Below are positions 54,223 to 63,373 of a stretch of DNA of 64,000 nt, piece by piece. Source of the stretch: Clostridium beijerinckii HUN142 (lineage in GTDB: Bacteria > Bacillota > Clostridia > Clostridiales > Clostridiaceae); NCBI RefSeq assembly GCF_000621745.1, contig NZ_KK211339.1, positions 123,430 to 187,429 on the forward strand, written 5' to 3'. Within the stretch, counting starts at the first letter, position 1; each line of letters opens with the position of its first letter. The notes below the pieces were generated by a model that made no database searches, was not told the DNA's origin, and saw nothing but the letters and a program-made list of their open reading frames with translations. The position numbers and the translations under genes are program-made.

Positions 54223-55179
54223 ATGAAATATTATTTTGCACCATTAGAAGGTGTCACTGGGTATGTATATAGAAATGCATATGAAACTTTTTTTGGACAA
54301 ATTGATAAGTACTTTATGCCGTTTATATCACCAACTAAAAATAAAAGTTTTACGTCTAGAGAATTAAATGATGTATTACCTGAGCATAATAAAGGAATCA
54401 ATGTTATTCCTCAGATACTTACTAACAATTCCGAGTATTTCACTGATACTGTAAATGAATTGACTAAATTTGGATATGATGAAGTTAATTTAAATTTAGG
54501 TTGTCCATCTGGAACTGTTGTTGCAAAGTATAAGGGATCAGGATTTCTTGCACAAAGAAAGCAGCTTGATGAATTTTTAGAAGATATATTTTCAAATGCA
54601 TCAGCCAAGATTTCCATAAAGACAAGAATTGGAAAGGATACGCCAGATGAATTTTATGAGTTAATTGAAATCTTTAATAAGTATCCTTTAGAGGAACTTA
54701 TAATTCATCCAAGAATTCAGACAGACTTTTATAAAAATAGGCCTAATATGGAAGTGTTTAAGGATGCATTAGCATTAAGTAAAAATCCTGTTTGTTATAA
54801 TGGTGATATTTTTAATGTAGAAGATTATAAAAAATTATCGGAAGCTTATCCGAAGCTTGAAACAGTAATGCTCGGTAGAGGACTTATTGCAAATCCGGGA
54901 TTGATTGAAGAGATTAAGACCAATCGTCTTGTGGATAAAGAATCAATGAAGGCATTTCATGATAAAGTCTGCAGGGGATATGAAGAAGTTCTTTCAGGTG
55001 ATAAAAATGTCTTATTTAAAATGAAAGAATTATGGTTTTATATGATACATATGTTTTCTAATAGCGATAAATATGCTAAAAAGATAAGAAAGACTAGTAG
55101 TTTACAGGAATATAAAGGAATCATATCAAGCATGTTTCAGGAACTTGATATAAAGAAAACAGATATACATGGATTTTAA
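54223..55179 (+). CDS. dus: tRNA-dihydrouridine synthase
   Basis: A 318-residue FMN TIM-barrel enzyme that reduces uridine to dihydrouridine in tRNA. It starts YYFAPLEGVTGYVYRNA (FMN loop), has NLNLGCPSGTVVAKYKGSGF with the catalytic Cys near residue 93, SIKTRIGKD, LIIHPRIQTDFY and NGDIFNVEDY...VMLGRGLIANP. This is the DusB/DusC-like branch; which site it modifies is not readable. AAGGAG precedes ATG. Monocistronic. Confidence 0.9.
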   Translation: MKYYFAPLEGVTGYVYRNAYETFFGQIDKYFMPFISPTKNKSFTSRELNDVLPEHNKGINVIPQILTNNSEYFTDTVNELTKFGYDEVNLNLGCPSGTVVAKYKGSGFLAQRKQLDEFLEDIFSNASAKISIKTRIGKDTPDEFYELIEIFNKYPLEELIIHPRIQTDFYKNRPNMEVFKDALALSKNPVCYNGDIFNVEDYKKLSEAYPKLETVMLGRGLIANPGLIEEIKTNRLVDKESMKAFHDKVCRGYEEVLSGDKNVLFKMKELWFYMIHMFSNSDKYAKKIRKTSSLQEYKGIISSMFQELDIKKTDIHGF

Positions 55180-55327
55180 TGGTTCAATTATCATATAGAT
55201 TAAGACAGTTTTTAATGGGATAAATTTTGTATAAATAAAATTTATACTTAACTACTGTTTGTTATAGAAAATAAATTTAAAATAGTTATAATTAGAATAT
55301 TGCTATCAAGATAAATTAAGGGGAATA
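55180..55327. other. Non-coding gap after dus
   Basis: AT-rich DNA with no gene or clear terminator; the next repeat (B4) starts at 55328. Confidence 0.4.
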
Positions 55328-55436
55328 ATATATATTGGAAAAATAATTCTTCATTATAATTCTAAAAATATTGCAATAATTTTAGAATTAATTATGAATT
55401 GTGAAATGTGCATTATGAATTGCAAAATATATATTT
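55328..55436 (+). repeat. Palindromic dispersed repeat, copy B4 (reverse)
   Basis: Same order as B3: TATATTGGAAAAATAATTCTT at the left, GAATTGCAAAATATATATTT at the right, with GTGAAATGTGCATTATG inside. Confidence 0.75.
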
Positions 55437-55496
55437 ATAAAATTTGGAATATAATCACTGATATTTTTATAATTTATTGTATCAGGGGGTGATTAT

Positions 55497-55721
55497 ATGG
55501 GTGTTAAAGAAATAATTGAGAAATACAGGGGTAAAAATGCAGATATGCAAAACATTATCGCAAACCTTGTTCTTGCAGTGGCAGATTTAAATGCCAAAAA
55601 TAAAATCTTAGTGGATATACTAAAGAAGAATGAAATAGAGATTCATATAACTAATAAGAAATATCAAAAATATTTAAGTGATTCGCTGGAGAGTATATTA
55701 TCGAAGATTTACAAAGACTAG
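55497..55721 (+). CDS. Small coiled-coil-like protein upstream of fabV
   Basis: A 74-residue helical protein, MGVKEIIEKYRGKNADMQNI ... KNEIEIHITNKKYQKYLSDSLE. GGGGGTGAT precedes ATG. Its stop lies 32 bp before fabV on the same strand, so the two may be co-transcribed. No motif recognised; function unknown. Confidence 0.5.
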   Translation: MGVKEIIEKYRGKNADMQNIIANLVLAVADLNAKNKILVDILKKNEIEIHITNKKYQKYLSDSLESILSKIYKD

Positions 55722-55753
55722 CCAAAGAAGATTTTATAAATGGAGGATATAGA

Positions 55754-56950
55754 ATGATATTTAAACCTGAATTAATTAAGGGAATAGCGAAAACAAGCCA
55801 TCCATATGGATGTAGAAAAGAAGTACTAAACCAAATCGAATATTGTAAGAATGCAAAGCAATTCCATGGTCCTAAAAAAGTGCTGATTATTGGAGCGTCA
55901 TCAGGTTTTGGCCTTGCTACAAGAATTTCTTTAGCATTTGGGGGAGCAAAAGCTGATACAATTGGAGTTTCGTTTGAAACAGGCATTACAGATAGAAGAA
56001 CAGGAACCGCAGGTTGGTATAATAATATATTTTTTAAAGAGTTTGCAGAAAAAGAAGGATTAATTGCAAAAAACTTTATTGGAGATGCATTTTCAGATGA
56101 AGTTAAAGAAAATGTTATAAAATATATAAAGGATGAGTTTGGAAAAATTGATTTACTCATTTATAGTTTGGCATCGCCAAGAAGAAAAGATCCTAAGACA
56201 GGAAATATTTACGAGTCAACTTTAAAAACTACATCTGGAGAGTTTCAGGGGCCGACAATTGATATGGAGACAGATGAACTTGTTACAACTAAAGTTAATT
56301 CGGCAACTGATAAAGAGATAGAAGCAACAAAAAAAGTAATGGGAGGTGAAGATTGGAGTGAGTGGTGTAAACTGCTTCTTGAAAATGATTGTCTCTCTGA
56401 CAAGGCTATAACAATTTCGTATTCATATATTGGAGCATCAAGAACATATAAAATTTATAGGGAAGGTACAATAGGAGAGGCTAAACGTCATCTTGAAAAT
56501 TCTGCACTTCAAATAGATAAAGAGTGGAAAAAGAAGATTAATGGAAAGGCTTTTGTTTCTGTAAACAAAGCAATTGTTACGAAGGCAAGTGCGTATATAC
56601 CTTCCTTCTCATTATATGCAGCAGTATTATATAAAGTAATGAAAGAAAAGAATTTGCATGAAAACTGCATTATGCAGATGCAAAGAATGTTTGCTGATAA
56701 AATATATACAGAAAACCCATCTGAATTTGATAACAGTGGAAGACTTAGAATGGATGATTGGGAACTTAGAGAAGATGTGCAAAGCGAAGTCAATAACTTG
56801 TGGGATAAAATAACTCCAGATAACTTTAAAATATTATCGGATTATGACGGATATAAACAGGAATTTATGCAGTTAAATGGATTTGAAATCGATGGAGTCA
56901 ATTATAGTGAAGATATTGATGTTGAGGTGTTAAAAAGGCTAGAGCCATAG
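55754..56950 (+). CDS. fabV: Trans-2-enoyl-CoA / enoyl-ACP reductase FabV
   Basis: A 398-residue single-chain reductase of the FabV/TER family, the usual length. The cofactor loop is KKVLIIGASSGFGLATRISLAFG (near residue 40), and the active site is the Y-x8-K pair YREGTIGEAK (near 235-245). DLLIYSLASPRR is conserved. It reduces enoyl-ACP in fatty acid synthesis, or crotonyl-CoA in the butyrate/butanol route, with NADH. The Bcd/EtfAB route genes are not here. GGAGG precedes ATG. Confidence 0.95.
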   Translation: MIFKPELIKGIAKTSHPYGCRKEVLNQIEYCKNAKQFHGPKKVLIIGASSGFGLATRISLAFGGAKADTIGVSFETGITDRRTGTAGWYNNIFFKEFAEKEGLIAKNFIGDAFSDEVKENVIKYIKDEFGKIDLLIYSLASPRRKDPKTGNIYESTLKTTSGEFQGPTIDMETDELVTTKVNSATDKEIEATKKVMGGEDWSEWCKLLLENDCLSDKAITISYSYIGASRTYKIYREGTIGEAKRHLENSALQIDKEWKKKINGKAFVSVNKAIVTKASAYIPSFSLYAAVLYKVMKEKNLHENCIMQMQRMFADKIYTENPSEFDNSGRLRMDDWELREDVQSEVNNLWDKITPDNFKILSDYDGYKQEFMQLNGFEIDGVNYSEDIDVEVLKRLEP

Positions 56951-56969
56951 ATTAATTAAGGGTTATGTT

Positions 56970-57004
56970 AAGAAGTATCAAAATGATACTTCTTGTTTTT
57001 TTAT
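56970..57004 (+). terminator. Terminator of fabV
   Basis: AAGAAGTATC and its exact complement enclose AAAAT, followed by GTTTTTTTATT. Confidence 0.85.
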
Positions 57005-57112
57005 TCTCTAAGAACTTATATTCAAGTGAAAATTGTAGGTAAGTTATGGAAATACTGATTCGGAATGTTATAATTTGTAAAGGGAATAAAAAAGAAAATA
57101 TAGTCGCCTGCG
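57003..57112 (+). repeat. Dispersed intergenic repeat, copy E2
   Basis: Shares with E1 and E3 the run ATTCTCTAAGAACTTATATTC at the start and GAATAAAAAAGAAAATATAG at the end; the variable middle has TATAAT at about 57069. It overlaps the T-tract of the fabV terminator. Confidence 0.55.
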
Positions 57113-57274
57113 ATTTTTTACAAATATATTTTAGAGAGATAATAATATTTCAAAAAACATTGCACCTGTGGTATAATTATCCGGGTATGCAATAAATCAA
57201 ATAGCTATGTATATTATGGTTACATTTGATTTTAGTGTTAATAAACATAATTAACTAAGGAGAAGTGTTTTGAA

Positions 57275-59209
57275 ATGAGAATAAAATATAAACTTATCGT
57301 TAGCTATTTGATCTTAATTGTATTTGCTGTAAGTGTATTGGGTTTCTTAATTGGGAATAAATCTAACAAAGCAGTTTTTAAAGAGGTAAACGAAAAAAGT
57401 CAGCGTTTAACAGAATCAATTATTACAACTTTGAGTGTAAGAAATGATTTGCTTACTGAGAAATCTTATGGAGATTTAAATTTTGCAAATAACGTATTAA
57501 ACGATTTAGCTGATATGAGAGTTGATTACAATGAAATCGTAAAAGTTGGAGATTTTAACTTACCAGTTTTATATTCAGGAAATCAAAGAATATCCTTAGA
57601 TAATACTATAGTTGATAAACTAAAACAATCAACAGGTACTATAGCAACAATGTTTTTATTACAGGATGATAAACTAATAAGGGTTTCTACTACCGTATTT
57701 AATAATGGTAATAGGATATTAGGTACATATATTTCAAGTGATACTGAAGCTTATAAAAAGACACTAAATAATGAAGAATTTATTGGCGATATTAGAATAG
57801 AGGGAATTGGATATCTAACAAGAATGAAGCCAATATTAGATAAAGATAAAAAAGTAATAGGAGCAATAGGTTTAGGAAATAAAATCATTAATGATTATTT
57901 AAATGATACATTAAGTAATATTAAATTAGGAAAGACTGGATATGCGTACATACTAGATTCTGATGGAAATGTAGTTCTTCATCCATCTGATAGTGGAAAG
58001 AATGTAAGTAATTATGATTTTGTTCAAAAAATGCATACTGAAAAAAGTGGAATGATTGAGTACACTTATAACGGAGTTAAGAAATTAGGATATTATCAGT
58101 ATTTCGAAGCTTGGCATTGGTATATAGTTACTACAGCAGATTATGATGAATTAAATTCTTCAGCTAAATCAATCTTGACAACCACAATAGTTACTGGAGC
58201 AATAATAATTGTTTTAGGAGGAATTATAGCGTTATTTTTAGCTAATACATTAGTTAAGCCTATTAACAAGTTAAAATCCTGTATGGAGATAGCGGGTAAA
58301 GGCGATTTGACAGTACGATGTAATATAGATAGTAAAGATGAGATAGGAGTTTTGGCGAATAGTTTTAATAATATGTTGTCAGAAAATAAAAGACTATTAG
58401 AAGAAACCGTGCAGTATGAAAAATTAAAAACGGAATTTATTGCTAATATGTCACATGAATTAAGGACACCATTAAATATTATATTTTCAACAGCGCAGTT
58501 ATTTAATGTACTTATAAACAGAGATGAAAATTTAAATACTCAGAAAATGAAGAATTATACAAGTAGTATAAAGCAAAATTGTTATAGATTGGTGCGACTA
58601 GTGAATAATCTTATTGATATAACAAAAATCGATTCAGGCTATATGAAATTAGAATTGAAAAATGGCAATATAGTACAAGTTGTAGAGGATATAACACAAT
58701 CAACTGCCGAATATGTAGGATATATGTCTAGAACAATAATATTTGATACAGATAATGAAGAAAAAATTATGGCTTTTGATGAAGAAAAGCTAGAAAGAAT
58801 TTTGCTTAATCTAATTTCAAATGCTACTAAATTCACTGAACCAGGGGATGAAATAAATGTTACTTTATATGACATGGATGATCATATTGTTATCTCTGTA
58901 AAAGATACAGGAAGAGGAATTCCAGAGGAAAAAGTATCGCAGCTTTTCCAACGATTTAAGCAGGTAGAACGATTATTAAATAGAAGCCATGAAGGTAGTG
59001 GAATTGGGTTATCTATAGTTAAAGCCTTAGTTGAGATGCATGAAGGAACAATAGAAGTAAAAAGCGTTTATGGAGAAGGTACAGAGTTTATCATATGCCT
59101 TCCTGTTAAGATTGTACCAGAAGATAAAGGTAAGAAAAGCAAGAATGGCTATGCAAACCAATCTAAGGTTGAAAATATTAATATTGAGTTTTCAGATATA
59201 TATAGCTAA
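57275..59209 (+). CDS. Cache-HAMP sensor histidine kinase, orphan
   Basis: A 644-residue membrane kinase. Helix 1 (YKLIVSYLILIVFAVSVLGFLIG) and helix 2 (about 305-330) bracket a Cache-type extracellular sensor with two halves (…GAIGLGNKIINDYLND and GKTGYAYILDSDGNVVLHPS). HAMP follows, then the HisKA box NMSHELRTPLNII (His394) and HATPase_c (ERILLNLISNATKF, DTGRGIPEE, GSGIGLSIVKAL). No response regulator is adjacent. The C-terminal extension, Lys/Asn-rich, ends IEFSDIYS, matching the end of the five-PAS kinase at 19845-22577. A plausible -10 (TATAAT) lies near 57174. Confidence 0.92.
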   Translation: MRIKYKLIVSYLILIVFAVSVLGFLIGNKSNKAVFKEVNEKSQRLTESIITTLSVRNDLLTEKSYGDLNFANNVLNDLADMRVDYNEIVKVGDFNLPVLYSGNQRISLDNTIVDKLKQSTGTIATMFLLQDDKLIRVSTTVFNNGNRILGTYISSDTEAYKKTLNNEEFIGDIRIEGIGYLTRMKPILDKDKKVIGAIGLGNKIINDYLNDTLSNIKLGKTGYAYILDSDGNVVLHPSDSGKNVSNYDFVQKMHTEKSGMIEYTYNGVKKLGYYQYFEAWHWYIVTTADYDELNSSAKSILTTTIVTGAIIIVLGGIIALFLANTLVKPINKLKSCMEIAGKGDLTVRCNIDSKDEIGVLANSFNNMLSENKRLLEETVQYEKLKTEFIANMSHELRTPLNIIFSTAQLFNVLINRDENLNTQKMKNYTSSIKQNCYRLVRLVNNLIDITKIDSGYMKLELKNGNIVQVVEDITQSTAEYVGYMSRTIIFDTDNEEKIMAFDEEKLERILLNLISNATKFTEPGDEINVTLYDMDDHIVISVKDTGRGIPEEKVSQLFQRFKQVERLLNRSHEGSGIGLSIVKALVEMHEGTIEVKSVYGEGTEFIICLPVKIVPEDKGKKSKNGYANQSKVENINIEFSDIYS

Positions 59210-59217
59210 AAAAGATT

Positions 59218-59503
59218 GTCTTATAAATTAGACTTATGCGATAGCTTGCCGAAATCATAAATATTTTGTTCCGAAAAGCTATGAAAATATCGCTGAAGAT
59301 TCTAAGTTGCAGGTTTCACAACTTTAGCATGCTCCCACTTTCAGTGTGACAAGCTAAAGTGAAACAACCTACAACTAAGAATCTTAGCAGCTTATTTTCA
59401 AATGTTTTCTCCACAAATATATTTATGATTTATAGTTAAGATAATAATTTATATATAGTAAGTATGGAAATATGTTCACATAATAAATCTGGGCATCTAT
59501 ATA
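59218..59503 (+). mobile_element. MITE family C, copy C2
   Basis: CCGAAATCATAAATATTTTG onward matches C1 nearly base for base over about 200 bp, including GCATGCTCCCACTTTCAG. Its left end has diverged (TTATAAATTAGACTTATGCG); the right ends ...GGGCATCTATATA. Confidence 0.8.
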
Positions 59504-59530
59504 ATATACTGATTTAATGGTAAATTTTCA

Positions 59531-59559
59531 TTGACATTCTAACATTTAGAGTATAAAAT
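59531..59559 (+). promoter_or_regulatory. Promoter of the thiamine operon
   Basis: TTGACA at 59531-59536 and TAAAAT at 59554-59559 are separated by 17 nt. The riboswitch begins a few bases downstream. Confidence 0.75.
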
Positions 59560-59564
59560 TTAGA

Positions 59565-59653
59565 CGAGCACTAGGGGAGCCGTAATGGCTGAGATGAGTT
59601 TTTCAGACCCTTTGAACCTGCACTGGGTAATGCCAGCGAAGGGAAGTTATAAG
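59565..59653 (+). ncRNA. TPP riboswitch (THI box)
   Basis: The conserved elements occur in order: GGGGAGC, GGCTGAGATGAG, AGACCCTTTGAACCTG, CTGGGTAATGCCAGCGAAGGGAAG. These are the J-regions and P2/P4 loops that bind thiamine pyrophosphate. It lies 100 bp before tenA and is coupled to the terminator at 59707-59752. Confidence 0.95.
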
Positions 59654-59706
59654 ATAATATAAAGCTAAATCTAAAGGTAGTAGATTTATAATTTAATTAG
59701 ATTATT

Positions 59707-59752
59707 AACTCCTTTCAATGGTATTTTAATACTGTTTGAGAGGAGTTTTTTT
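59707..59752 (+). terminator. Riboswitch expression platform
   Basis: AACTCCTTTCA pairs with TGAGAGGAGTT across a 21-nt loop, then TTTTTT. The 3' arm GAGAGGAG is also the ribosome binding site of tenA, so the same fold both terminates and hides the SD when TPP is bound. Confidence 0.85.
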
Positions 59753-60421
59753 ATGCAATTTTCGCAAAGATTATTATTGAAAGGTCAACCTATATGGGAG
59801 GCATGTTTGGAGCATTCTTTTCTTAAGGAGCTTAGTGAGGGGACATTAAAGGAAGATAAGTTTTGCTTTTACGTTAAACAGGATTATGTTTATCTAATAG
59901 ATTATATAAAGCTTTTTGCATTAGGGATGGTTAAAGCAGATTCATTAGAAGATATACAAGCCTTTGCTAAATGTGCAAATGCTATAGTAAATATTGAAAT
60001 GGATGCACATACTGAATATGCTAAAAAGTTTGGAATAACTAAGGAAGAACTAGAGGCTACAAAGCCAAATGCAAGTAATTTATCATACACAAAATTTATG
60101 CTTCAGGTATCATCAGAAGGATCTTTAGCAGAGCTAGTAGCAGCGCTGCTTCCATGTATGTGGAGTTATGCATTTATTGGCAAGACTTTAGCTGAGAATA
60201 AAAAGGCATTGGAGCATCCACTTTATAGAGAATGGATACTTACATATGCAACTGAAGAATATAATAAGGAAAATGATTGGTGCATAAAACTTATGGATAA
60301 ACTAGCAGAAGGACTGCCAGAAAGGCAGCTTCAAAAACTAGAAGAGATATTCATTATATCTTCAAAATATGAATATATGTTTTGGGATGGCTGCTACAAA
60401 AAGGAAAGTTGGGTTATTTAG
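59753..60421 (+). CDS. tenA: Aminopyrimidine aminohydrolase TenA
   Basis: A 222-residue TenA protein that recovers HMP from degraded thiamine by hydrolysing aminopyrimidines. The catalytic Cys is in VAALLPCMWSYAFIG (near residue 134); the motif FYVKQDYVYLIDYIKLFALG and the C-terminal SSKYEYMFWDGCY with its paired Glu/Tyr are characteristic. First gene of the TPP-controlled tenA-thiZXY operon: it works on pyrimidine brought in by the ABC transporter encoded next, as in the known HMP/formylaminopyrimidine salvage system. Confidence 0.95.
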   Translation: MQFSQRLLLKGQPIWEACLEHSFLKELSEGTLKEDKFCFYVKQDYVYLIDYIKLFALGMVKADSLEDIQAFAKCANAIVNIEMDAHTEYAKKFGITKEELEATKPNASNLSYTKFMLQVSSEGSLAELVAALLPCMWSYAFIGKTLAENKKALEHPLYREWILTYATEEYNKENDWCIKLMDKLAEGLPERQLQKLEEIFIISSKYEYMFWDGCYKKESWVI

Positions 60422-61183
60422 ATGAAAGCATTGGAAATTAATAATTTATCATTTAAGTATAAGGACTCAGATAAACTTATACTTGATGATTTATCTTTTA
60501 GTATAGATAAAAATGAATTTGTAACAATTATCGCGCCTAGCGGTACAGGTAAAAGCACTCTTTTTAGATTAATTTTAGGACTATTAAAGCCACAAAAGGG
60601 AAATATAAATATAGAAAAAGAAGGCAATAAAAATATTATAGGATATATGCCTCAAAAGGACTCCTTAATGCCTTGGAGAAATATTCTTGATAATACTGCA
60701 GTAGGACTTGAGTTAAATGGTCATAGTAAGAAGGCTGCTAGAAGAATAGCATCTACATACTTTGAAGGCTTTGGGCTAAAAGGCACTGAAAAGTCTTATC
60801 CGCATCAATTATCGGGAGGAATGAGACAAAGAGCTTCATTTCTAAGAGCTATAGTAAATAATCCGTCAATACTTTTATTGGATGAACCATTTTCTTCACT
60901 AGATGCATTAACAAGAAGAAAAATGCAAGCATGGCTGCTAGAACTTTGCCAAAGGCAAAATAATACTGTATTTATGATAACTCATGATATAGATGAAGCT
61001 TTACTTTTATCAGATAGAATTCTTATCTGTACGGAGCTTCCATATAAAAATTTGAAATCTATAGATGTAAATATTGAAAGGCCAAGGAATTATGAGACTA
61101 CACTTTCTAGTGAGTTTATTGAGCTAAAAAGAGCTATTTTAAATGTTCTTGATTCTTTAGAAGAAAATAAGGGGGGAATGTAG
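60422..61183 (+). CDS. thiZ: Thiamine-precursor ABC transporter ATPase ThiZ
   Basis: A 253-residue ATPase. Walker A APSGTGKST (near 40), Q-loop YMPQKD, signature LSGGMRQRASFLRA, Walker B ILLLDEPFSSLDA and H-loop THD are intact. It begins directly after the tenA stop. It powers ThiX permease, and resembles nitrate/taurine-type importers, with the TPP-riboswitch context pointing to pyrimidine precursors. Confidence 0.92.
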   Translation: MKALEINNLSFKYKDSDKLILDDLSFSIDKNEFVTIIAPSGTGKSTLFRLILGLLKPQKGNINIEKEGNKNIIGYMPQKDSLMPWRNILDNTAVGLELNGHSKKAARRIASTYFEGFGLKGTEKSYPHQLSGGMRQRASFLRAIVNNPSILLLDEPFSSLDALTRRKMQAWLLELCQRQNNTVFMITHDIDEALLLSDRILICTELPYKNLKSIDVNIERPRNYETTLSSEFIELKRAILNVLDSLEENKGGM

Positions 61184-61184
61184 A

Positions 61185-61967
61185 ATGAAAAAATTTAAAG
61201 ATTATATATTCCCTTTAATATTTCTGATAATTATAATTTTGGCCTGGGAATTTATAGTACCATATTTTAAGGTGCCAAATTTTATTCTGCCTAGATTTTC
61301 TGAAATCATAAAGGCTTTAGTAGATCAAAAAGATTTACTATATAAACATTCGATTATCACATTAGGTGAAGCACTGTTAGGGCTTATAGCATCAGTAATT
61401 ATAGGTATATCCTGTGCACTTTCTATATATCTTTGGAGGAATGTTTCGAAAACTTTATATCCAATTATAATTTTTTCTCAAACAATTCCGACTATAGCTT
61501 TATCTCCAATTATGGTTATGTGGTTTGGATATACTATATGGTCAAAGGTAGCAGTAGTAATATTATTTTGTTTTTTCCCTATAGTTATAAGTACCTTAGA
61601 TGGACTAAATAGTGTAGATAGAGATTTAGAAGATGTTTTAAAAGCCCTTGGAGGGAATAAATTTCAAATATTTTTTAAACTGCATATGAATTCTGTATTA
61701 CCTAATTTTTTAAGCAGCTTTAAAATAGCTGCTACCTATAGTATTTCAGGAGCTACTATAGGAGAGTGGCTCGGAGCTGAAAAAGGGTTGGGGATATATA
61801 TTAAGAGAGCAGCAGGTATGCTGCAGGCAGATTCGGTTTTTGCAGGAGTGTTAGTTTTATCATTTCTAGGATTAGTCCTATTTTCCGTAGGATTCTTACT
61901 AGAAAAGATTTTATTAAAATACAGAAGAGGATTGAAGGAGGACAATCATGAAATTAAGAAAGCTTAG
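61185..61967 (+). CDS. thiX: Thiamine-precursor ABC transporter permease ThiX
   Basis: A 260-residue BPD_transp_1 permease with six membrane segments. The ATPase-contact loop EDVLKALGGNKFQIFFKLHM...LPNF is near residue 150. ATG starts 1 bp after the thiZ stop. It overlaps thiY by 20 bp, implying translational coupling. Confidence 0.92.
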   Translation: MKKFKDYIFPLIFLIIIILAWEFIVPYFKVPNFILPRFSEIIKALVDQKDLLYKHSIITLGEALLGLIASVIIGISCALSIYLWRNVSKTLYPIIIFSQTIPTIALSPIMVMWFGYTIWSKVAVVILFCFFPIVISTLDGLNSVDRDLEDVLKALGGNKFQIFFKLHMNSVLPNFLSSFKIAATYSISGATIGEWLGAEKGLGIYIKRAAGMLQADSVFAGVLVLSFLGLVLFSVGFLLEKILLKYRRGLKEDNHEIKKA

Positions 61968-62952
61968 TATATTTTTATTATTTGTTATGTTAGTTAGTTT
62001 AGTATTTAGCGGGTGCTCTAGTGCTTCTAATAATAAGGAGGACAAAAGTGCTACTAAAGAGCTTAAAGAAGTTAATGTTCTTTTAGACTGGTATCCAAAT
62101 GCAGTACATTCATTCTTATATGCAGCAGAAGAGCAAGGGTACTTTAAAGAAGCAGGATTAAAGGTTAACTTAATTACACCTGCAGGTACAGATGATGGAA
62201 TTAAATTAGTAGCAGCAGGAAAAGCTGATTTAGCAATAAGCTATCCTAAACAAATTATCTTAGCAAGAGGCGAAAATATTCCTATTAAATCTGTTGGAGC
62301 AATAGTTAGAAGTTCATTAAACCAACTAATGGTTCGTAAAGATTCAGGAGTTAAAACATTAAAAGATCTAGAAGGAAAGAAAGTTGGATATGCATCTTTT
62401 GATATTGATAAAGAGACTGTTAAAGCAATGGTAGCACAAGCTGGTGGAGATCCATCAAAGGTTGAATTTGTAGATGTTGGATATGACTTAATGCCTGGAA
62501 TCGAAACAAAACAAGTTGATGCAATTATAGGTGGATATATAAACCATGAAAAAATATTATTAGAGAAAAAAGGCATTGAATTAGAAACTTTTGCGCCATC
62601 AGATTTTGGCGTGCCAAATAACTACGAATTAGCATTTGTTGCAAGTGATGACGCAATTAAGAACAATAATGATACAATACAAGCGTTCTTAGGAGCTGCT
62701 AAAAAAGGATTTGAATATACTCAAAAGAATCCTGATAAGGCTTTAGATTTAATATTGAAGGCTCAAAATGAAAGTTTCCCATTAGATGAAGAGATAGAAA
62801 AGAAGAGCTTAGAGATACTTTTACCTCTTATGGAGAATGAAAGTGGTAAATTCTTAAGTCAAGATAAAGAGAATTGGAATAACAATATTAAATGGCTAAA
62901 AGATAAGAATTTACTTCAAGCTGATGTTGATAGTAAAGATGTGTTTCAATAG
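61948..62952 (+). CDS. thiY: Thiamine-precursor-binding lipoprotein ThiY
   Basis: A 334-residue NMT1/THI5-like binding protein. The signal ends LVSLVFSGC with lipid-anchored Cys25. The ligand region VNVLLDWYPNAVHSFLYAAEEQGYFKEAGL is typical of ThiY, which binds formylaminopyrimidine. GGAGG precedes ATG. It delivers the pyrimidine to ThiXZ; TenA and a deformylase elsewhere would finish salvage. Confidence 0.93.
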   Translation: MKLRKLSIFLLFVMLVSLVFSGCSSASNNKEDKSATKELKEVNVLLDWYPNAVHSFLYAAEEQGYFKEAGLKVNLITPAGTDDGIKLVAAGKADLAISYPKQIILARGENIPIKSVGAIVRSSLNQLMVRKDSGVKTLKDLEGKKVGYASFDIDKETVKAMVAQAGGDPSKVEFVDVGYDLMPGIETKQVDAIIGGYINHEKILLEKKGIELETFAPSDFGVPNNYELAFVASDDAIKNNNDTIQAFLGAAKKGFEYTQKNPDKALDLILKAQNESFPLDEEIEKKSLEILLPLMENESGKFLSQDKENWNNNIKWLKDKNLLQADVDSKDVFQ

Positions 62953-62984
62953 TTTAATATTTATTTAAAGTTACAAAATTAATA

Positions 62985-63024
62985 AAAAGATATTATGTCA
63001 ACTACGACATAATATCTTTTTTTA
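62985..63024 (+). terminator. Terminator of the thi operon
   Basis: AAAAGATATTATGTC pairs with GACATAATATCTTTT around AACTAC, followed by TTT. Confidence 0.9.
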
Positions 63025-63200
63025 TTCTTTAGGAATTTATATTCCGATAAAATCTGTGGATAACTAAAAAAAATTGATTGACTAGTTTTTGTATTATAAA
63101 AAGAATAAAAAAGAAATCTTATTCGCCTGCCAAGTTTTTCTCACATGCGTTCGAAAAGGCAGATGCGTGAAAAAATCTCCGGCTCCACAGTCGCCTGCGA
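63022..63200 (+). repeat. Dispersed intergenic repeat, copy E3, with insertion
   Basis: ATTCTTTAGGAATTTATATTCC to GAATAAAAAAGAAATCTTATTC matches E1/E2; TGTGGATAA at 63055-63063 is a DnaA-box-like motif. It then has TCGCCTGC at 63123-63130 and again at 63191-63198, whereas E2 has it once, so about 68 bp seem to be inserted and flanked by an 8-bp duplication. Confidence 0.5.
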
Positions 63201-63373
63201 TTTTGTTCTTGTTTTATAAATACTCCGTGATATTAGATTAGTTCGGAGGAAAAGCTAATTTTATGATATAAGATTTTTTATTAGGATTTATATTTTAACC
63301 GGTACAGTTGGACTCTTGAAAGAATAATATTGTAATTATATAGATTGAGAAAAAAGCAACAAATTATGTGTTT

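Noticed and set aside
63055..63063. Replication origin suggested by a DnaA-box-like TGTGGATAA
   Set aside because: Only a single box inside a dispersed repeat; no cluster of boxes, dnaA or dnaN nearby.
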